This document shows positions 24,656-33,604 of a stretch of DNA of 64,000 bases, piece by piece; within the stretch, counting starts at the first letter, position 1, and every line of letters starts with the position of its first letter. The position numbers and the translations under genes were made by a program. The stretch spans positions 2,666,001 to 2,730,000 of the forward strand of contig NZ_CP129121.1 of assembly GCF_030406665.1 (NCBI RefSeq), given 5' to 3'. Source of the DNA: Halomonas halophila. GTDB taxonomy: Bacteria > Pseudomonadota > Gammaproteobacteria > Pseudomonadales > Halomonadaceae. The notes under the pieces were generated by a model. It had not been told where the DNA came from. It did not search any database and worked only from the letters and a program-made list of their open reading frames with translations.

Positions 24656-25708
24656 CTACGCCTCCTCGCCGGAACCCTCGGCGGAGACCGGCCGCGCTTC
24701 CACCACCTCCGGTCCGGACACCCGCCCGAGCCCCTGCTCGCGGCGGTCGAGCGCCTCACGGGCCAGATGCCGCCCAAGCGCGATCAGCGCCTCGGCGCGA
24801 TGGAATTCGTAGGCGCCGCAGACCGTCTTCGGCACCTCGATCAGCACGTCCGGCGGATAGCCCGCCACCTTGTACTTGGCCAGCGCCGCCTGGGCGATGT
24901 CGAAGGAGGCCAGGATCATGTCCAGCCGCCCCCAGGCGCGGCGCCCCGGCTCTGACTCCACGGCCTCGGCGGGCTCGCCCTCGCTGCCGTTGCCGAACAG
25001 CCGCCGGGTGGCCCCGCGCACGCCTTCCATCCAGCCGCCGAAGTCGACCGCGCCCTTGTCCCGCGCCACCTCGCGGGCCTGCTCCTCGGCCGCCTCGTCG
25101 GGCGGCAGCAGCGCCTCCAGGGTGACCGGCTGGGAGCTCTGGGCGGTGACGTTGACCGCCATCACCAGGTCGGCGCGGGTGGACACGGTCGGCATGATCG
25201 GCAGCGGATTGAGCAGCCCGCCGTCGACCAGCACCTGGTCACCGCGATGGACCGGGGTGATCACCCCGGGCACGGCGATGGAGGCGCGGATCGCCTCGAG
25301 CAGCGGGCCGTGCTGGAACCATACCTCGCGCTGACGGATCAGGTCGGTGGCCACCGTGGTCACCGGGATCGACAGGTCCTCCAGGCGGATATCGCCGATC
25401 AGCTCGTCGAGCTTGTTCATCACCTTGCTGGCCTTCATGGCCCCCATCGGGCTCCAGGTGACGTCCACCAGCCGCAGCACGTCGAAGTAGTCGAGCCGGC
25501 ACACCCACTCCTTGTAGCGGTCGAGCTGCCCGGCCGCGTAGACGCCGGCCACCAGCGCGCCCATGGAGCACCCCGACAGCGCCACCACCTCGTAGCCGCG
25601 CGCCTCCAGCTCCTCGATCACGCCGATATGGGCATAGCCCCGGGCGCCGCCACTGCCCAGCGTCAGCGAGACGCGCCGCCCCTGTCCGGTCTCCTGCCTC
25701 GCCTTCAT
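24656..25708 (-). CDS. patatin-like phospholipase, RssA family
   Basis: The 350-residue protein has the patatin oxyanion motif GSGGARG (about residues 18-24), the nucleophile elbow GCSMG with Ser48 and the DGGLLNPLP Asp motif. Length and layout fit the RssA/YchK family of cytoplasmic esterases with poorly known substrates. GGAGG lies seven bases before the ATG at 25708. It follows an alpha/beta hydrolase by 13 bases and is the last gene of a three-gene minus-strand operon. Confidence 0.85.
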   Translation of the reverse strand: MKARQETGQGRRVSLTLGSGGARGYAHIGVIEELEARGYEVVALSGCSMGALVAGVYAAGQLDRYKEWVCRLDYFDVLRLVDVTWSPMGAMKASKVMNKLDELIGDIRLEDLSIPVTTVATDLIRQREVWFQHGPLLEAIRASIAVPGVITPVHRGDQVLVDGGLLNPLPIMPTVSTRADLVMAVNVTAQSSQPVTLEALLPPDEAAEEQAREVARDKGAVDFGGWMEGVRGATRRLFGNGSEGEPAEAVESEPGRRAWGRLDMILASFDIAQAALAKYKVAGYPPDVLIEVPKTVCGAYEFHRAEALIALGRHLAREALDRREQGLGRVSGPEVVEARPVSAEGSGEEA

Positions 25709-25721
25709 CGCTCGCCTCCCG

Positions 25722-26582
25722 TCACGCCTGGCCGGCCACGATCGCCTCGGCCACCGCCGCCACCCGGCCCGGCTCCAGGTGCAGGTGATGCCCGCCCGGC
25801 AGCACGCGCCGCTGCAGGTCGACCACCGCGGCGCGGGCCCGCTGCGCCCGTTCCCGCTCGCCGAGGATCCCCGTCTCCCCCTCCACGCAAAGCACCGGGC
25901 AGCGGATCGCCGCCAGCATGGCCATGGCCTGCTCGGGCGTGAAGCGCACCGGCGACGCCCGCAGCAGGCGCGGGTCGGTGCGCAGGCGCAGATGGCCATC
26001 GCCCTCCTCGGCCAGGTTGCGCCTCACCAGCGGGCGGGCGGTCTCGGCGTCGATCGGGGTGACGCCGCCGGCCACCCGGGCCGCCACGGCACTCTCTTCA
26101 TCAGGATAGCGTGGCGCCCGCGACATCGGCCGCCGATGGGCCCGCAGCCCCTTGCGCAGTTGCCCCGGTGCATCCGAGGCTTCGGTGGTCAGCACCCCAA
26201 GCCCGTCAATCAGGCGCAGCGCCGCCACGCGCTCCGGCATGGCGGCGGCCAGCAGGCAGGCCACGCCAGCGCCCATGGAGTGGCCGAGCAGCGTGGTCCG
26301 CTCGAGGTTCAGGGCCTCCATGACATCGAGCACATCGTGGCAGTAGTCCCAAAGCGCCACGTCGGCCGCGCCCGGCTGCGGCGACGAATAGCCGTGGCCG
26401 GCGAAGTCCAGCGCCACCAGGCGAATGCCCAGGCGCTCGACCAGCAGCGGGCCAAGCCGCGAGAAGCTGGCGGCGTTGTCGAGCCAGCCGTGCAGCGCCA
26501 GCCAGGTCGGCGCCGACGCGTCTCCCCAGGCCAGGGCGGCGAGGCGGCCGTCGGCCAGCCGCAGCGCTTCCGGCGCCGTCAT
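25722..26582 (-). CDS. alpha/beta hydrolase
   Basis: The 286-residue protein has the HGWLDNAASF oxyanion region, the nucleophile elbow GHSMGAG (Ser about residue 101) and the catalytic His in PGGHHLHLEP. The substrate cannot be predicted. Its start overlaps the end of another hydrolase by four bases, so the two are translationally coupled. The two neighbours share only the fold-level motifs, not close similarity. Confidence 0.85.
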   Translation of the reverse strand: MTAPEALRLADGRLAALAWGDASAPTWLALHGWLDNAASFSRLGPLLVERLGIRLVALDFAGHGYSSPQPGAADVALWDYCHDVLDVMEALNLERTTLLGHSMGAGVACLLAAAMPERVAALRLIDGLGVLTTEASDAPGQLRKGLRAHRRPMSRAPRYPDEESAVAARVAGGVTPIDAETARPLVRRNLAEEGDGHLRLRTDPRLLRASPVRFTPEQAMAMLAAIRCPVLCVEGETGILGERERAQRARAAVVDLQRRVLPGGHHLHLEPGRVAAVAEAIVAGQA

Positions 26583-27394
26583 GGCGAGGCCTCCAGCATC
26601 TCGTCGACCATCGTCGTCAAGGCACGCCGGGTGGCGTCGGGATGCTCCATGGGGAACATGTGGCCACCCGGCACCTCGGCCAGACGCACGCCGCGCCGCT
26701 TCAGCCGTCGGCAGCGGTGCGGCGTCAGCAGGTCTGACTCGCCGCCGGCCAGCACGCCCACCGGGACCTGCAGCGTGTCCGGCAGCTCGTCCAGGTGGTC
26801 GGGCAGATGGCGGAACACCGCCACCTCGATGTCGGGGTCGAACAGCAGCACCACACGGCCGTCATCCAGGGTGCGGGTACCGCCCTCCACGTAGTCGTCG
26901 AGGGCCTGGTCGGTGAAGCGCCGGAACAGCCGACGGCGCCGCAGGTAGTCGCGCATCGCCTGGGGGCTCGACCAGCTGTCGCGTCGGCCGACGGTGCGGC
27001 CCGCGGGCGTGAAACGGTCGGTCAGCCCCAGACGCTTGACCGCCTTCATCGCCAGGGCATCGAACCCCAGCATCAGCGGCGGGTCGAGCATCACCACGCA
27101 GCGGAAGCGCTCCGGCGCCTGCTCCGCAGCCATGGCCATCAGCACGCCGCCCATGGAATGGCCGACGCCGATCACCGGGGCATCGAATTCGGCCAGGTGC
27201 TCGAGCAGTTCGTCGCGCAGGGCCAGCCAGTTGTGGCCAACGGGGAAGTCGGGGTGGTGGCCGAGCCGGTCCAGGGGATGGATGTCGAAGCGCTCGGCCA
27301 GCGGCGCCAGCAGGCTGCGGTAGCTCTGGCCCGGGAAGCCGTTGGCATGGGCGAAGACCAGCGGCTGGGGGGCATCGGGGGCGTGTCGGCGCAT
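26579..27394 (-). CDS. alpha/beta hydrolase
   Basis: The 271-residue protein has HANGFPGQSYRSLL near the N-terminus, the elbow GVGHSMGGVLMAMA and the final His in PGGHMFPMEHP. The substrate is unknown. The ATG at 27394 gives MRRHAPDAPQPLVFAHANGF; the open frame extends far upstream but without supporting signals. It is the first gene of the hydrolase-hydrolase-patatin operon. Confidence 0.83.
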   Translation of the reverse strand: MRRHAPDAPQPLVFAHANGFPGQSYRSLLAPLAERFDIHPLDRLGHHPDFPVGHNWLALRDELLEHLAEFDAPVIGVGHSMGGVLMAMAAEQAPERFRCVVMLDPPLMLGFDALAMKAVKRLGLTDRFTPAGRTVGRRDSWSSPQAMRDYLRRRRLFRRFTDQALDDYVEGGTRTLDDGRVVLLFDPDIEVAVFRHLPDHLDELPDTLQVPVGVLAGGESDLLTPHRCRRLKRRGVRLAEVPGGHMFPMEHPDATRRALTTMVDEMLEASP

Positions 27395-27494
27395 GGCATC
27401 ATCCGTGTCGAGGCGCGAGTGGCCATGGCAGGCTAACGAGAATACCATGGGCCGCCAAGTCGTCTTTTGGCCACCCTGCCCAACGGAGCCCCGC

Positions 27495-27596
27495 GTGAAT
27501 CCCCACAAGCCGTCCCGCGATACCCGCCTGCGCAACCGCCTGTTCTTCGCCACCGTGATCGCCGCCGTGGTGGTCGGCCTGTGGCTGACCCGCTGA
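27495..27596 (+). CDS. possible 33-residue single-pass membrane protein
   Basis: A GTG-initiated frame preceded by GGAG at seven bases encodes MNPHKPSRDTRLRNRLFFAT followed by a hydrophobic stretch (VIAAVVVGLWL), then Thr-Arg-stop. A basic N-terminus and one membrane helix are typical of small bacterial membrane proteins. It lies alone on the plus strand between minus-strand genes. Coding potential at this length is uncertain. Confidence 0.45.
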   Translation: MNPHKPSRDTRLRNRLFFATVIAAVVVGLWLTR

Positions 27597-27642
27597 CGCG
27601 GCACGCCTTCCCCGTCCCACCGAACGCCGCCTCGGGCGCTCC

Positions 27643-28371
27643 TCAACTCTCGCGATAGCGGGCGTACATCGCCCGGGAACGCTCGAGATGCTGCTGCATC
27701 GCCTCGCGCGCCGCCGGGCCGTCCCGGTCGAGGATGGCCTCCAGAATCCGCACGTGCTCCTCGTTCACCCGCTCCAGATAGCGCGCCGTGCCGCGCGGGT
27801 CGATATCGCCGCTGAGCAGCTTGGCCCGCGGAATGACACTGTCGCTCAGCGGCTCGTAGAGACGGTCGAAGCAGTCGTTGTGGGTCGCCTTGATGATCGC
27901 GTGGTGGAAGGCGAAGTCCTCGCGCCGAGCCTGGGAGTTCGCCGCCTGGGCGGCGATGAACTCGGCGTGACGCGCCTCCAGCCGCCGACGATCCTCCTCG
28001 TCGTGCCGCTCGGCAGCCAGCTCGGCGGCCCGCGGCTCCAGGGTCAGCCTCAGCTCCAGCACCTGCAGGATGTCCTCCACGGTCCGCGGGCTGACATGCA
28101 CCGCCGGACGCGCCTCGGCCGCCTCGTTGCGCAGCACCGTAGTGCCGACCCCACGACGGGTCTCGACCAGCCCCAGCGACTTGAGATGGGTGATCGCCTC
28201 CCGAATCACGGTGCGACTGACGCCGAAGGCGTCGCACAGCTCGCTCTCGGTGGGCAGCTTGCTACCCACCGCGACCTCACCGGAGGTGATGCGACGCTCG
28301 AGCTGCTCCACGACAGCCTGGGACAGGCTGCCCGTACGTTTGACTCGCTGAACCTCCCACGATCTCGCCAT
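27643..28371 (-). CDS. GntR-family regulator, FadR/FCD subfamily
   Basis: The 242-residue protein has a winged helix-turn-helix (residues about 12-75, KLPTESELCDAFGVSRTVIR) and an all-helical FCD ligand domain (about 95-235) with the metal-binding pattern around RLTLEPRAAELAA, FHHAIIKATHN and NEEHVRILEAI. AAAGGA precedes the ATG at 28371. It ends the TRAP/uronate operon. A copy of the motif shared by the sugar-acid promoters lies 75 bases upstream, so autoregulation is likely. The proposed effector is a hexuronate or aldarate intermediate, an inference from neighbours. Confidence 0.88.
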   Translation of the reverse strand: MARSWEVQRVKRTGSLSQAVVEQLERRITSGEVAVGSKLPTESELCDAFGVSRTVIREAITHLKSLGLVETRRGVGTTVLRNEAAEARPAVHVSPRTVEDILQVLELRLTLEPRAAELAAERHDEEDRRRLEARHAEFIAAQAANSQARREDFAFHHAIIKATHNDCFDRLYEPLSDSVIPRAKLLSGDIDPRGTARYLERVNEEHVRILEAILDRDGPAAREAMQQHLERSRAMYARYRES

Positions 28372-28445
28372 TTCCGAATCCTTTACCGACTGTTTCACCG
28401 CATGACCGACATGATACCGACGACAGACGCAGGCGCCACCGGCAT

Positions 28446-28465
28446 TCATCATACATCATACCAAT
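28446..28465. promoter_or_regulatory. operator-like motif, site a (gntR)
   Basis: TCATCATACATCATACCAAT matches 16 of 20 positions of the consensus ATGTMATACATCATACAAAT. It lies between the Ldh2-family gene and the gntR gene. Confidence 0.6.
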
Positions 28466-28485
28466 AGACCTTCCGCCTCGCCGCC

Positions 28486-29511
28486 TCAGCCTCGAGCGCC
28501 ATCCCGCAGCCGGACCAGCTCCTGATAAAGGCCTCGGGGGATCGTCACGCCTTGCTCCCGGCTGCGTCGACGGGCCTCATGACGACGCCGTGACGGAAGC
28601 CGAGCGCCCTGCTCCAGCACGCCTGCGAAGAGCGCCTCGGCATGCTGGAGATGACGCGCCGCCTCATCGCCAAGCAGCCTGTGCGGATCGATCACCACGA
28701 TCAACTCCCCATGCCAGGGCCGTCCGGCCCTCTCCTCGTTGGCCGGCGACGTCTCATGACCCAACAGATCGCCAATCAACGGGCCTGCGAGCAGCTCTAT
28801 CATGATCGACAACGCCGATCCCTTGTATCCTCCGAACGTCAGCATGGCGCCATTCAGCGCTGCGTCAGGATCGAGGGTGGCGCGCCCTTGCGCATCCAGC
28901 GCCCAGCCCTCGGGAATCGTATCGCCGGCCCGACGGTGCAGCTCGATTTCGCCGCGGGCCACCACGCTGGTGGCGAAATCGAAGGTAAAGGGCATCCCAT
29001 CGGGACGCGGCCATGAAAAAGCGATGGGGTTGGTGCCGAGCAACGGCCTCTGCCCGCCCGCCGGCGCGACGAAGGCATGGCTGGGCGTCATCGCCAGCGC
29101 CACCAACCCGGCGTCCGCCAGCGACTCCACCTCGGGCCATAGCGCCGAGAAATGGAAGGCGTTGTTGAGCGCCAGAAGCGCCACGCCGTGCTCGCGGGCC
29201 TTGTCGATGAGCGCCGGGCGGGCGCGTTCGAAGGCCAGCAGCGAACAGCCCTGGCCGGCATCGACGCGCACGATGCCGGGCGAGACATCCAGGACGTAGG
29301 GCGTCGCATCGGGACTGACGCCTCCTCGACGCAGCGTCTCGACGCAGTCGATCAGCCGATAGACCCCATGGGAGTGACACTCGTCACGCTGCGCCGCGAC
29401 GACGCTGCGCGTGATGGCATCGGCATGCGCCTCGTCGAATCCGTGCCGGGTCAACAGCTCCCGACTCAGCGTTTCCAGGGCGCCCAGCGACAGGGTGACG
29501 GTCTTGTCCAT
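28486..29511 (-). CDS. Ldh2/malate dehydrogenase-family oxidoreductase
   Basis: The 341-residue protein belongs to the NAD(P)-dependent Ldh2 family (malate, lactate, 2,3-diketogulonate and pyrroline-carboxylate reductases). It shows HSHGVYRL, GTNPIAFSWP and GGYKGSALSIMIELLAG. A family member beside a DctPQM transporter recalls YiaK-YiaMNO, but the substrate here is unknown. GGGGAG precedes the ATG at 29511. It lies between udh and the gntR gene in the same operon. Confidence 0.8.
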   Translation of the reverse strand: MDKTVTLSLGALETLSRELLTRHGFDEAHADAITRSVVAAQRDECHSHGVYRLIDCVETLRRGGVSPDATPYVLDVSPGIVRVDAGQGCSLLAFERARPALIDKAREHGVALLALNNAFHFSALWPEVESLADAGLVALAMTPSHAFVAPAGGQRPLLGTNPIAFSWPRPDGMPFTFDFATSVVARGEIELHRRAGDTIPEGWALDAQGRATLDPDAALNGAMLTFGGYKGSALSIMIELLAGPLIGDLLGHETSPANEERAGRPWHGELIVVIDPHRLLGDEAARHLQHAEALFAGVLEQGARLPSRRRHEARRRSREQGVTIPRGLYQELVRLRDGARG

Positions 29512-29619
29512 GACAGCTCCCCCTCTTTGGTTGGTTGGCGCCTCATGCGCGGCGCCCGCCCCAGGACAAGTGCCGGCGGTCTGCCGCGTCGATCGGGCGA
29601 GGCGCCAGCGAGGCATCGC

Positions 29620-30417
29620 TCAGTCGTCGGGATGGCCGAGGGTCACGAACTTGCCGCCCTGGTAGACCACCGCCGGGTCGTCGGGCTCGATCTCGCCGGC
29701 CTCGGCCTCGACCTCCACGCGCCAGGGTTCGGAGCTGTCGCGGGGCGTCCAGCCGAGGAACGCGGCCTGGCTGTTGTCCCACCAGCGCTCGGCGTTGGCG
29801 GAGGCACCATAGACCACCGTGTAGGCCAGCTTCGGGGCGGCGAAGGCGCGCTCGAGCAGGGCGACGAAGTCCTCCACGCTCAGCCAGGTCGCCAGCATTC
29901 GGGTGTCCGCCGGCTTGGGAAAGCAGGAGCCGATGCGCACGCTCAGCGTCTCGACGCCGAACTTGTCGTGATAGAGGCTGGCCAGGTCCTCGCCGAAGCA
30001 CTTGGAGACGCCATACAGGGAGTCGGGACGGTGCGGCACCCGACTGTCGATGCGCGTGGTGCGCGGATAGAAGCCGATCGTATGGTTGGAACTGGCGAAC
30101 ACGATGCGCGGCTTGCCCAGGTCGCGCGCCGCCTCATAGAGGTTGTAGACCCCGATGATGTTCGACTGCAGGATCCCCTCCCAGGGCTTCTCCACCGACA
30201 CGCCGCCCAGGTGAATCACGCCATCGCAGTCCGCCATCAGCGCCTTGACCGCCTGAGCGTCGGCCAGGTCGCAGGGCACGAGTTCCTCGTGCTCGGCCGC
30301 TTCGCCCAGGTCGGCGACGTCCGACAGGCGCACCCGATGAGCCAAGCGCGAGAGATGGGGGCGAATGGCCTTGCCTACGCCGCCGGCGGCGCCGGTGACC
30401 AGAATCCGATTCAACAT
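29620..30417 (-). CDS. udh: uronate dehydrogenase
   Basis: Udh oxidises D-glucuronate and D-galacturonate to aldarolactones with NAD. The 265-residue short-chain dehydrogenase has TGAAGGVGK (residues 8-16), SSNHTIGFYP, Tyr135 and Lys139 in YGVSKCFGEDLA, and WWDNS near residue 207. These match the Agrobacterium uronate dehydrogenase closely in length and motifs. Gci follows the same lactone chemistry and lies immediately upstream in the operon. Confidence 0.93.
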   Translation of the reverse strand: MLNRILVTGAAGGVGKAIRPHLSRLAHRVRLSDVADLGEAAEHEELVPCDLADAQAVKALMADCDGVIHLGGVSVEKPWEGILQSNIIGVYNLYEAARDLGKPRIVFASSNHTIGFYPRTTRIDSRVPHRPDSLYGVSKCFGEDLASLYHDKFGVETLSVRIGSCFPKPADTRMLATWLSVEDFVALLERAFAAPKLAYTVVYGASANAERWWDNSQAAFLGWTPRDSSEPWRVEVEAEAGEIEPDDPAVVYQGGKFVTLGHPDD

Positions 30418-30553
30418 CTGTTACCTCCTTCGCGTTCGAGTCGCTACCGGCCCTCTTGGACACGGAAGCGAATGGAAAAACAGGATCAGCGTCGCTCCGC
30501 TGTCAGGCGGAGTCGAAGCCTTGCAGCGCGCCGCGTGCCGGCGGGCAACCCGG

Positions 30554-31696
30554 TCATGCGCCCTCCTCCACTAGCGCGAACCGCTGCAAGGCATCACGGT
30601 CGATGGCGATGCCCAGCCCCGGCCCGTCGGGAATGCGCATGACGCCGTCCCGATGCTCGAGCGGCGCCTCGACCACGGCCTGACGGAAGGGGTTGGTGGT
30701 GCGATCGAACTCCATGATCGGCTCGATGGGGCGACGCCGCGGCGGATTGGGCGGCAGCGCGGCCATGCTCTGCAGGCTGGCGGCGATGCAGACCGCCGTG
30801 CCCCAGACGTGCGGCACCAGGCGCACGCCGAACATCGCCGCCATGTCGGCCACGCGGCGCATCTCGCTGACGCCACCGACGCCGCAGACGTCGGGCTGGA
30901 CGATGTCCACCGCCCGGGTCGCCAGCGGCTCGAGCATGGCGTAGCGGCCGTGCCAGTTCTCGCCGCTGGCGACGGGGATCGGCTGGCCCTGGCGCACGGC
31001 ACGATAGGCCTCAAGCTGCTCGGGCAACACCGGCTCCTCGAACCAGTCGATGCCGAAGCGCTCGGCGCGCTTGCCGACCTCGATCGCCTCCAGCACGTCA
31101 TAGCCGTGGTTGGCATCGATCATCAGCCGCCGCTCGGGGCCGATGGCCTCGCGCACGGCGGCGATGACGCGCAGGTCCTCCTCGACGTCGAAGCCGATCT
31201 TGATCTTGACGCCGTGGAAACCCTCCCGGGCATGGCCGGCCACCTCCTCGGCGACATCCTGCACCCGGTCCACGCCGTCACGGCGGAACGAGCCGGTGGC
31301 GTAGGCGCGAATCTCCTCGCGGAAGCGCCCGCCGAGCAGCTCGCTGACCGGCGCACCGTAGCGTTTGCCCTTGATGTCCCACAGCGCGATGTCGATGCCG
31401 CTCAGGGCCGTCATGGTCAGGCCGCGCTGCCCCTGGTCGCGCAGACGGTGGTAGAGGTCGAGCCAGAGCTTCTCGGTCTCGAGGGGATCGGCCCCGACCA
31501 GGGCGTCGGCATAGAGCCCGACGATGGTGGCGTTGGCCCTGGCCGGTCCCAGGCATTCTCCCCAGCCCACGGTGCCGTCGTCGCAGACGATCTCGACCAG
31601 ACAGTGCTGGCGCCGCTCGAAGCGCATCGAGGCGCTCTCGAAGGCCTGATCGAGCCGATAATCGAGAACATGCGTCTGCACGCGTTCGATCTTCAT
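30554..31696 (-). CDS. gci: D-galactarolactone cycloisomerase
   Basis: This enolase-superfamily enzyme opens galactaro-1,4-lactone to 3-deoxy-2-keto-hexarate. The 380-residue protein begins MKIERVQTHVLDYRLDQAFE. It has ESASMRFERR, RDQGQRGL, the catalytic KIKIG lysines, and metal ligands in MIDANHGYD, FEEPV and SGENWHGR, followed by PHVWGT. These segments match the characterised Agrobacterium enzyme nearly throughout. It is the direct successor of Udh in the oxidative uronate route. Confidence 0.92.
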   Translation of the reverse strand: MKIERVQTHVLDYRLDQAFESASMRFERRQHCLVEIVCDDGTVGWGECLGPARANATIVGLYADALVGADPLETEKLWLDLYHRLRDQGQRGLTMTALSGIDIALWDIKGKRYGAPVSELLGGRFREEIRAYATGSFRRDGVDRVQDVAEEVAGHAREGFHGVKIKIGFDVEEDLRVIAAVREAIGPERRLMIDANHGYDVLEAIEVGKRAERFGIDWFEEPVLPEQLEAYRAVRQGQPIPVASGENWHGRYAMLEPLATRAVDIVQPDVCGVGGVSEMRRVADMAAMFGVRLVPHVWGTAVCIAASLQSMAALPPNPPRRRPIEPIMEFDRTTNPFRQAVVEAPLEHRDGVMRIPDGPGLGIAIDRDALQRFALVEEGA

Positions 31697-31724
31697 CGAG
31701 GAATCCTTTCGTGTACGAGAAGCC

Positions 31725-33005
31725 TTACTGGAAGAAGGACGGCAGCAGCAACGACACCGCCGGCACGTAGGTGACCAGCATGAGCACCGCGAACAGCGCC
31801 AGGTAGAAGGGCCAGATGGTGCGGACCGCCTGCTCGATCCGGATCTTGCCGATCACGCTGCCGACGAACAGGCAGGACCCCACCGGCGGAGTGCACAGCC
31901 CAAGCCCCAGGTTGATCATCAGAATGATGCCGAACTGAATCGGATCCATGCCGAACTGGGTGGCGACCGGCAGGAAGATCGGCGTACAGATCAGGATCAG
32001 CGCCGCCATGTCCATGATCATGCCCAGGCCGAGCAGCAGCAGGTTGAGCATCAGCAGGATCACGTAGGGATTGTCGGAGATCGCCAGCAGCGCGTGGCTC
32101 AGCATCTCCGGCACGCTGTACAGCGCCAGCAGGTAGGAAAACGCCGAGGCACAGCCCACCAGAATCATCACCAGCGAGGTCGTGCGCACCGACTGGTAGA
32201 CAGCCTGCTTGAACGATGCCCAGCGCAGTTCACGATAGACCAGCCCCGTGATCACGATGGCGTAGATGGCCCCGAAGGCGCCGGACTCGGTCACCGTCAG
32301 GATGCCGGACAGCACGCCACCGACGATGATCACCGCCGTCAGCAGGCCGGGCAGCGCCGCGGCGAAGCTCACGGCCAGCGCCTGCCAGCCCGGAAAGGCC
32401 TCGCCGGCGTAGCCCCGCTTGACGGCCACCACGTAGGCCGCGACGGCCAGGGCCAGGCACATCAGGATGCCGGGGACGATGCCCGCGATGAACAGCTGGG
32501 TCACCGAGATGCCGCCACCGGCGGCCACGGCGTAGAGGATCATGTTGTGGCTGGGTGGAATCACCACCCCGGCCACCGAGGAGGTCACGGTGACGTTGAC
32601 CGCATAGTCGGCATCGTAGCCCTTCTCCTTCATCACCGGCACCAGGATCGAGCCCAAGGCCGAGGTATCGGCGACCGCCGAGCCGGAGATGCCGCCGAAC
32701 AGCATCGACGACGAGACGTTGACCATGCCGAGCCCGCCACGCATGCGCCCCACCGCCGCCGAGGCCAGCCGTACCAGCCGGTTGGAGATGCCGCCATGAA
32801 GCATCAGCTCGCCGGCGAAGATGAAGAAGGGAATCGCCAGCAGCGAGAACACCGAGATGCCGGAGAGAATGCGCTGGAAGCCGACGAACAGAGGGAAGCC
32901 TTCATAGAGAAAGGTGACGACCGACGCCAGGCCCACGGCGAAGGCCACCGGCGCGCCGGCGATCAGCCCCAGAAAGAAGACGCCGAAGAGAATCGCGAGT
33001 CCCAT
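31725..33005 (-). CDS. dctM: TRAP transporter large permease subunit
   Basis: DctM is the 12-helix sodium-coupled permease of a TRAP transporter. The 426-residue protein is very hydrophobic, with family segments SVVTFLYEGFPLF, FIFAGELM, MLFGGISGSAVADTSALG and MIMDMAALILICTPIFLPV. It starts three bases after dctQ ends. Context (Udh, Gci) suggests the substrate is a hexuronate or aldarate. Confidence 0.93.
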   Translation of the reverse strand: MGLAILFGVFFLGLIAGAPVAFAVGLASVVTFLYEGFPLFVGFQRILSGISVFSLLAIPFFIFAGELMLHGGISNRLVRLASAAVGRMRGGLGMVNVSSSMLFGGISGSAVADTSALGSILVPVMKEKGYDADYAVNVTVTSSVAGVVIPPSHNMILYAVAAGGGISVTQLFIAGIVPGILMCLALAVAAYVVAVKRGYAGEAFPGWQALAVSFAAALPGLLTAVIIVGGVLSGILTVTESGAFGAIYAIVITGLVYRELRWASFKQAVYQSVRTTSLVMILVGCASAFSYLLALYSVPEMLSHALLAISDNPYVILLMLNLLLLGLGMIMDMAALILICTPIFLPVATQFGMDPIQFGIILMINLGLGLCTPPVGSCLFVGSVIGKIRIEQAVRTIWPFYLALFAVLMLVTYVPAVSLLLPSFFQ

Positions 33006-33008
33006 GGA

Positions 33009-33542
33009 TCACCTCCCGGTAGGCGCGACGAGGCGCTGGACGATGTTGACGGCGGCGAACAGCATCATCAGCCCACCGCTGATGACCAGCGGCAGCGCAC
33101 GCCAGCTCTCGGAGAGCCCGATCATCGGGATCGGCCGCTGGAGGTTGTCCAGCACCATGATCCCGCCCTGCCAGGCCATGAAGACCCCGAACAGAGCCAC
33201 GAAGAGATCGGCCACATGGCACATCAGCGCACGAGGCAGGGCCGGCAGCCCGTCGCGAATGAACTCGATGCTGAGGTGGCTCTTGTTGCGCACCCCGGCG
33301 GCGGCCCCCAGGCAGGTCACGTAGACCACGATCAGCAGCGACGACTGCTCCACCCAGGTCGGCGTGTCGTTGAGCACGTAGCGGCCGAAGACCAGCCAGC
33401 CGAAGGACGCGATCAGAAAGACCAGCAGCACGCCCGACACGACGATGCAGGCGTGGGCGATACCGTCCAGCCCCACATCGATCACCGAACGAGCACCGCC
33501 GTCCTCCCCGGCTTCCTGCGTGTGATCAGAGTAAGCGCTCAC
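33009..33542 (-). CDS. dctQ: TRAP transporter small permease subunit
   Basis: The 177-residue protein has four membrane helices and the DctQ signature FGRYVLNDTPTWVEQ. GTG at 33542 is taken as the start because AAGGA lies nine bases upstream; an ATG further up gives an unlikely leader. It sits between dctP and dctM in the standard P-Q-M order. Confidence 0.9.
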   Translation of the reverse strand: MSAYSDHTQEAGEDGGARSVIDVGLDGIAHACIVVSGVLLVFLIASFGWLVFGRYVLNDTPTWVEQSSLLIVVYVTCLGAAAGVRNKSHLSIEFIRDGLPALPRALMCHVADLFVALFGVFMAWQGGIMVLDNLQRPIPMIGLSESWRALPLVISGGLMMLFAAVNIVQRLVAPTGR

Positions 33543-33604
33543 GTTGTCGGATCCTTTCGGGGAGCCCCGGCCTGACGCCGGGGCCCTCGTGGGAGAGGAC
33601 AGGA

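Noticed and set aside
28515..28535. Upstream box paired with the gntR operator
   Set aside because: At the expected 50-bp distance the sequence lies inside the Ldh2-family gene and does not match the box.
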